Part shown: in pieces, positions 59,931 through 64,000 of the stretch
How the letters are laid out: each line of letters begins with the position of its first letter
Position numbering within the stretch: position 1 is the first letter of the stretch
NCBI RefSeq assembly: GCF_015999335.1
Contig: NZ_JAEACP010000015.1
Span: 1 to 64,000, forward strand
Origin: Tabrizicola soli
GTDB lineage: Bacteria; Pseudomonadota; Alphaproteobacteria; Rhodobacterales; Rhodobacteraceae
DNA: 64,000 nucleotides
Direction: 5' to 3'
Notes under the pieces: generated by a model
What the model saw: only the letters and a program-made list of their open reading frames with translations
Database searches by the model: none
Told to the model about the DNA's origin: nothing
Made by a program: the position numbers and the translations under genes

Positions 59931-60205
59931 CAGTCGCCGCCCCCGTCCCCGGCATCGCCGCCAAGGCCATCCGGTCCGGCCCCCGTCCCTGCCTGCGGCC
60001 CATGCTTCCGCCGGTAGATCGCATAGCTGCCGAGCACCAACCCGCCTCCAAGCGCGATCTGCCAGAATGACCAGTTGCCAACCCCGAGGATCAGCATCGC
60101 CAGCCCCGCCAGCTCCATCGCCCGGATGCGAAGCGACGGCCGCGGCGGCGCCTGCCCGCCGGCGGCGGCATCCCTGCCCATCCCGATTCCGACCTCAGGT
60201 TCCAT
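59930..60205 (-). CDS. Small membrane protein upstream of xseA
   Basis: The 91-residue protein has a hydrophilic start, two closely spaced hydrophobic segments (AMELAGLAMLILGVGNW and QIALGGGLVLGSYAIY) and a Gly/Asp-rich tail. ATG 60205 follows a strong aggagg; the longer frame to 60589 overlaps purD and is a shadow. No family is recognised. Its stop overlaps the xseA start codon, so the two are translationally coupled. Confidence 0.72.
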   Translation of the reverse strand: MEPEVGIGMGRDAAAGGQAPPRPSLRIRAMELAGLAMLILGVGNWSFWQIALGGGLVLGSYAIYRRKHGPQAGTGAGPDGLGGDAGDGGGD

Positions 60206-60269
60206 GGCTTGCCTCCTCGCGGCAGTCACCCTATGACGCGGACGGGAAAGTTCCAAGCGGGGGGCGGCC

Positions 60270-61538
60270 ATGAACATCCTGATCCTTGGTTCCGGCGGCC
60301 GCGAACATGCGCTGGCCTGGGCGGTGAAGCAGAACCCGAAATGCGACCGGCTGATCGTGGCGCCGGGCAATGCCGGGATCGCGATGCTGGCGGAATGTGC
60401 CGATATCGACATCCTCGACGGGGCGGCGGTGGTCGGCTTCTGCGGGGAGAACGCGGTCGATTTCGTGATCGTCGGACCCGAGGCGCCGCTGGCCGCGGGG
60501 GTGGCGGATGCCTGCCGGGCGGCGGGGCTTTTGACCTTCGGCCCCTCGGCGGCGGCGGCGCGGCTGGAGGCCTCGAAGGCCTTCACCAAGGCGATCTGCG
60601 ACGCCTGCGAGGCGCCGACCGCCGCTTATGCCCGCTTCACCGAGGCGGCCCCGGCGAAGGACTACATCCATCGGCAAGGCGCCCCCATCGTGGTCAAGGC
60701 CGATGGCCTCGCAGCCGGGAAAGGCGTGATCGTGGCGATGACCGAGGCCGAGGCGCTGGCGGCGGTCGACGACATGTTCGGCGGCGAGTTCGGCGCGGCG
60801 GGCGCGGAAGTGGTGATCGAGGAGTTCATGGAAGGAGAGGAGGCGAGCTTCTTCATCCTGACCGACGGCGAGACCGCGCTGCCGATCGGCACGGCGCAGG
60901 ACCACAAGCGGGTGGGCGATGGCGACACCGGCCCGAACACCGGCGGCATGGGGGCCTATTCGCCTGCCCCGGTGCTGACCGAGGCGATCCAGCGCCAGGC
61001 CCTGGACGAGATCGTCCTGCCCACGATCCGCGAGCTGGCCCGGCGCGGCACGCCCTATCAGGGCGTGCTATACGCCGGGCTGATGATCAGGGACGGCCGC
61101 GCGCGGCTGGTGGAATACAACTGCCGCTTCGGCGATCCCGAGGCCCAGGTGCTGATGATGCGGCTTGGCGCGCAGGCCCTGGACCTGATGCTGGCCTGCG
61201 CCGAAGGCCGGCTGGCCGGGGTGCGGGCGAACTGGGCCGGGGACCATGCGCTGACCGTGGTCATGGCGGCGAACGGCTATCCGGGGGCTTACGCGAAGGG
61301 CAGCCAGATCCGGGGGCTGGAGGAACTGCCCGAGGACAGCCGCCACATGGTGTTCCACGCCGGCACCGCCGCCCGCGAGGCGCAGATCGTCGCCGCAGGC
61401 GGGCGGGTTCTGAACGTGACGGCGCGCGGGGCCTCCCTGCGCGAGGCGCGGGAGGCGGCCTATGCCATGGTCGCCCGGATCGACTGGCCCGGCGGCTTTT
61501 GCCGCAGCGACATCGGCTGGCGGGCGCTTTCCGAATAG
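60270..61538 (+). CDS. purD: Phosphoribosylamine–glycine ligase
   Basis: The 422-residue enzyme matches PurD, which joins glycine to phosphoribosylamine in purine synthesis. Motifs include LGSGGREHALAW, the ATP-grasp core (IVVKADGLAAGKGVIVA, VVIEEFMEGEEASFF), NTGGMGAYSPAPVL and NCRFGDPEAQV. Length is typical. It diverges from the xseA pair and is followed by an inverted-repeat element. Confidence 0.98.
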   Translation: MNILILGSGGREHALAWAVKQNPKCDRLIVAPGNAGIAMLAECADIDILDGAAVVGFCGENAVDFVIVGPEAPLAAGVADACRAAGLLTFGPSAAAARLEASKAFTKAICDACEAPTAAYARFTEAAPAKDYIHRQGAPIVVKADGLAAGKGVIVAMTEAEALAAVDDMFGGEFGAAGAEVVIEEFMEGEEASFFILTDGETALPIGTAQDHKRVGDGDTGPNTGGMGAYSPAPVLTEAIQRQALDEIVLPTIRELARRGTPYQGVLYAGLMIRDGRARLVEYNCRFGDPEAQVLMMRLGAQALDLMLACAEGRLAGVRANWAGDHALTVVMAANGYPGAYAKGSQIRGLEELPEDSRHMVFHAGTAAREAQIVAAGGRVLNVTARGASLREAREAAYAMVARIDWPGGFCRSDIGWRALSE

Positions 61539-61598
61539 CCGGCCGGCGCCGCAAGCCTTTCCTCCTCGGCGTCGGGGGTTTCACCCCCGAACCCCCGA

Positions 61599-61649
61599 GA
61601 GTATTTGCGCCAAGAGGAAGACCCCTCGTTCCTCTTGGCGAAAATACTC
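61599..61649. repeat. Large stem-loop and intergenic repeat copy C downstream of purD
   Basis: Two 21-base arms (61599-61619 and 61629-61649) are complementary at 20 of 21 positions around a 9-base loop. The right arm runs into ctcccgccggaggc (to about 61661), the same ending as copy A after tagF. A smaller hairpin (gggggt-ttc-accccc, 61574-61588) precedes it. It probably forms the purD transcript end, or is a mobile intergenic repeat. Confidence 0.65.
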
Positions 61650-61792
61650 CCGCCGGAGGCACGTCCGAGGAGGAGGCGAAGCCCGACGACGAGACAAGGG
61701 ACTTGCGCGCCAGCGCCCATCCCGATGCGACCGATTGTGCGGGGCACAAGATTGCCATGGTCGCGGCCCGCGGCTTTCGCTAGGGGGAAGAC

Positions 61793-62716
61793 ATGAGCGA
61801 TGCGACCTCTCCACGCCCCGCGGAGCAAGGCGGGGACAGCCTGTCGGGCTATCTCTTTGCGACATCGGCCTATGTGCTCTGGGGCTTCCTGCCGCTTTAC
61901 ATGAAGGCGCTGGCGCATGTTTCTCCGGTCGAGGTGATCGTGCACCGGGTGGTCTGGTCGCTGCCGGTGGCGCTGGCGCTGCTGTGGCTGCTGGGGCGGA
62001 CGCGCGATCTGAAGGCCGCGCTGCGCAGCCCCCGGATGCTGGGGATGGCGTCGATGACGGCGGCGATCATCAGCGTCAACTGGGGGATCTACATCTGGGC
62101 GATCGGCGCGGGCCGGACGCTGGATGCGGCGCTGGGGTATTACATCAATCCGCTGTTCTCGATCTTCCTGGGGGCGGTCCTCCTGCGCGAGCGGATCGGG
62201 CGGCGGCAGGGCGTCGCCATCGCGCTGGCGGCGGTGGCGGTGGCGATCCTGACCTGGGAGGCCGGGCGGTTGCCGGTGGTGGCGCTGGGGCTGACGGTGA
62301 CCTGGGGCTTCTACGCCTTCCTGAAGAAATGGCTGCCGATCGGGCCGAACCAGGGTTTCGCGCTGGAGGTGCTGATCCTGTTCCCGCCGGCCCTGGGCTG
62401 GATGCTGTGGCTCGGCGCCTCGGGCGGCGGGCATTTCCTGGCCGGGAGCTCCGGCGACACCGCGCTGCTGTTCGGTCTCGGCATCGTCACGGCGGGGCCG
62501 CTGATCCTTTATGCCAACGGGGCCAAGAAGCTGCGGCTTTCGACCATCGCGGTGCTGCAATACATCGCGCCGACGATGATCTTCCTGACGGCGGTCTTCG
62601 TCTTTCACGAGCCCTTCAGCACGGTGAAGGCCGTAGCCTTCGCGCTGATCTGGACGGCGCTGCTGATCTACACCCTGCCGATGCTCGTGGCGGGGGTCAG
62701 GGATCGGGCCGGCTGA
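61793..62716 (+). CDS. rarD: RarD-type EamA family transporter
   Basis: The 307-residue membrane protein has about ten helices in two EamA repeats, with the RarD signatures [54 protein letters not shown] (in parts) and [22 protein letters not shown]. Named for chloramphenicol resistance in some bacteria, its natural substrate is unknown. ATG 61793 follows a gggggaag site. Its last 20 bases overlap the convergent anmK end. Confidence 0.93.
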   Translation: MSDATSPRPAEQGGDSLSGYLFATSAYVLWGFLPLYMKALAHVSPVEVIVHRVVWSLPVALALLWLLGRTRDLKAALRSPRMLGMASMTAAIISVNWGIYIWAIGAGRTLDAALGYYINPLFSIFLGAVLLRERIGRRQGVAIALAAVAVAILTWEAGRLPVVALGLTVTWGFYAFLKKWLPIGPNQGFALEVLILFPPALGWMLWLGASGGGHFLAGSSGDTALLFGLGIVTAGPLILYANGAKKLRLSTIAVLQYIAPTMIFLTAVFVFHEPFSTVKAVAFALIWTALLIYTLPMLVAGVRDRAG

Positions 62717-63797
62717 TCTGGCCGCCGCCGACCAGGGTCGGCGCGCCGGTGGTGCCGGGGGCCGAGGTGGCGAGCTTGCGCAGCACGCGGACGGCGAGGA
62801 AGGCGAAGGCCTGGGCCTCGAGCATGTCGCCATTCAGGCCCACGGCCTCGACCGGGTCGATGGCGGCGGGGATGCGGCGGCGCAGTTCCGCCATCAGCAC
62901 CGGATTGAGCCGCCCGCCCCCGGTCACCAGGATCCGCGAGACCGGGGCGGGAAAATGGATCTGCCCGGCCGCGACCGAGGCGGCGGCGACGGCGGCCAGG
63001 GTGGCGGCGGCATCCGCGTCCGGGAGCATCTCCAGCCGGTCGATCAGCCCGGCGAAATCGTTGCGGTCGAGCGACTTCGGCGGCGGGGCGTCGAACCAGG
63101 GGTCGCGCAGGACCGAGGCGACGAAGGCCTCGTCCGCCTCGCCGGCGGCAGCCAGCGCGCCGTCGTGGTCGTGGCTTTGCCCGAGGCGGGCGCGCAGCAG
63201 ATCGTTCAACGGCGCATTGGCCGGGCCGGTGTCGAAGGCGAGAAGCGCGCCCTCGGCCTCGGGTCCGGGGGCGGCGGGGTCGATCCAGGTGAGGTTGCCG
63301 ACGCCGCCGAGGTTGAGGAAGGCCAGGGGCTCGGTCGCGCCGATGTGGCGGGCCAGCGCGAAGTGGAAGAAGGGGGCGAGCGGCGCCCCCTGCCCGCCCA
63401 TGGCCACGTCGGATGTGCGGAAGTCCCAGACGGTGGGCAGGTCCAGCACCTGCGCCAGCAGGGCGCCATTGCCGCATTGATGCGTGCCGCGCCCCTGCGG
63501 GTCGTGGGCAAGGGTCTGGCCGTGGAAGCCCAGGACCTCGGCCCCGGTGAAGCGCGACAGAAGTTCGGCATGGGCGGTCTCGACCACTTCGGCGGCGGCG
63601 GCCACGGCGGGGTCGCCGGGCCATCGACCGAGGGCGGCGCGGATCGCCTCCTGCTCCTCGGGGGTATAGGGACGGTAGGCCGAAGGGCCGAACGCCTCGA
63701 TCGTGAGGCCGTCGGTCCGCACCATGGCGGCGTCCACCCCGTCGAGCGAGGTTCCGGACATGGCGCCGAGCGCCCAGAGAGCTCCGTCCTTCCGCAT
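62697..63797 (-). CDS. anmK: Anhydro-N-acetylmuramic acid kinase
   Basis: The 366-residue enzyme matches AnmK, which phosphorylates and opens 1,6-anhydro-MurNAc during cell-wall recycling. Motifs include [16 protein letters not shown] at the N-terminus, [38 protein letters not shown] and [14 protein letters not shown] 63797 is used; longer frames run into the tyrS promoter. It is convergent with rarD (20-base overlap) and divergent from tyrS. Confidence 0.96.
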   Translation of the reverse strand: MRKDGALWALGAMSGTSLDGVDAAMVRTDGLTIEAFGPSAYRPYTPEEQEAIRAALGRWPGDPAVAAAAEVVETAHAELLSRFTGAEVLGFHGQTLAHDPQGRGTHQCGNGALLAQVLDLPTVWDFRTSDVAMGGQGAPLAPFFHFALARHIGATEPLAFLNLGGVGNLTWIDPAAPGPEAEGALLAFDTGPANAPLNDLLRARLGQSHDHDGALAAAGEADEAFVASVLRDPWFDAPPPKSLDRNDFAGLIDRLEMLPDADAAATLAAVAAASVAAGQIHFPAPVSRILVTGGGRLNPVLMAELRRRIPAAIDPVEAVGLNGDMLEAQAFAFLAVRVLRKLATSAPGTTGAPTLVGGGQISRPDP

Positions 63798-63854
63798 CTT
63801 CCCTTGGCACCCTCGCGAAGATATACCGCCGCCACATCCTAGACCGAGGCGGCC
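63798..63854. promoter_or_regulatory. Divergent promoter gap between anmK and tyrS
   Basis: Only 57 bases separate the two start codons, so promoters for both genes must sit here or within the opposite gene. The stretch ttcccttggcaccctcgcg and the gatataccgccgcc run are the only non-coding features visible. Confidence 0.4.
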
Positions 63855-64000
63855 ATGCACTACCATCCGAAATCCGACTTCATGCGCGTGATGTTCGAGC
63901 GCGGCTTCGTGGCCGATTGCACGGATTATCAGGCGCTTGACGAGGCATTGGTCAAGGGCGTGGTGCCCGCCTACATCGGCTATGACGCGACCGCGCCCTC
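63855..64000 (+). CDS. tyrS: Tyrosyl-tRNA synthetase, N-terminal fragment (cut by window end)
   Basis: The 48 residues present ([46 protein letters not shown]) match the start of TyrS of the alphaproteobacterial type; [10 protein letters not shown] leads into the tyrosine/ATP-binding HIGH-type region, which lies beyond the window. It would charge tRNA-Tyr. Confidence 0.93.
   Translation, partial: MHYHPKSDFMRVMFERGFVADCTDYQALDEALVKGVVPAYIGYDATAP

Noticed and set aside
1-64000. tRNA, rRNA or integration att sites flanking the T6SS island
   Set aside because: No cloverleaf, rRNA segment or long direct repeat was recognised at either edge by eye. A dedicated search could still find one.

Overview
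The window is GC-rich alphaproteobacterial DNA. Codon use, the core gene set (fic and IS remnants, bolA–dnaJ–cobS, xseA–purD, tyrS) and the intergenic CTCCCGCCGGAG-type repeats all fit a Rhodobacterales/Paracoccaceae-like organism. The species is not determined. No rRNA, tRNA or CRISPR array was seen.

Layout. Positions 1-1.9 kb are a scar: the 3' end of an IS3-family transposase gene, a fic fragment cut at both ends, and an ORF that lacks a start. 1.9-6.4 kb holds a glutathionyl-hydroquinone reductase and an iron-type ABC importer (DUF2946 protein, binding protein, FecCD permease, ATPase).

6.5-46.7 kb is a very complete type VI secretion (T6SS) island. All thirteen core genes are present: tssA, B, C, hcp, E, F, G, J, K, L and M in one long + strand run, clpV (tssH) reversed upstream, and vgrG (tssI) reversed downstream. 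The threonine-phosphorylation control set ppkA/pppA/tagH(FHA)/tagF is also present. Upstream lies an effector module: TIGR02270 protein, DUF2169 protein, a beta-ketoacyl-synthase-like protein, a DUF4150 PAAR-like protein with a C-terminal HxE...CxxC deaminase-type toxin domain, and two small downstream genes that look like immunity genes. A DUF6484 gene follows clpV. Downstream, a reverse operon runs pppA – M15 peptidase – an unusual TssL/TssM hybrid – vgrG. Beside it lie an OmpA-like protein, a small lipoprotein, two exported caspase-like proteins and an unrecognised secreted protein.

47.0-54.5 kb is an amide-utilisation operon: an AmiC-type sensor, an AmiR-type ANTAR antiterminator, a five-gene urea/short-chain-amide ABC importer and a formamidase/acetamidase. 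55-64 kb is ordinary chromosome: small membrane protein, bolA, a J-domain protein, cobS, mgtC-like, xseA, small membrane protein, purD, rarD, anmK and the start of tyrS.

The most interesting content is the predicted PAAR-like deaminase effector with its putative immunity genes and degenerate ketosynthase-like partner (8.8-12.3 kb), the TssL–TssM hybrid (36.8-39.3 kb) and the exported caspase pair (42.1-46.7 kb).
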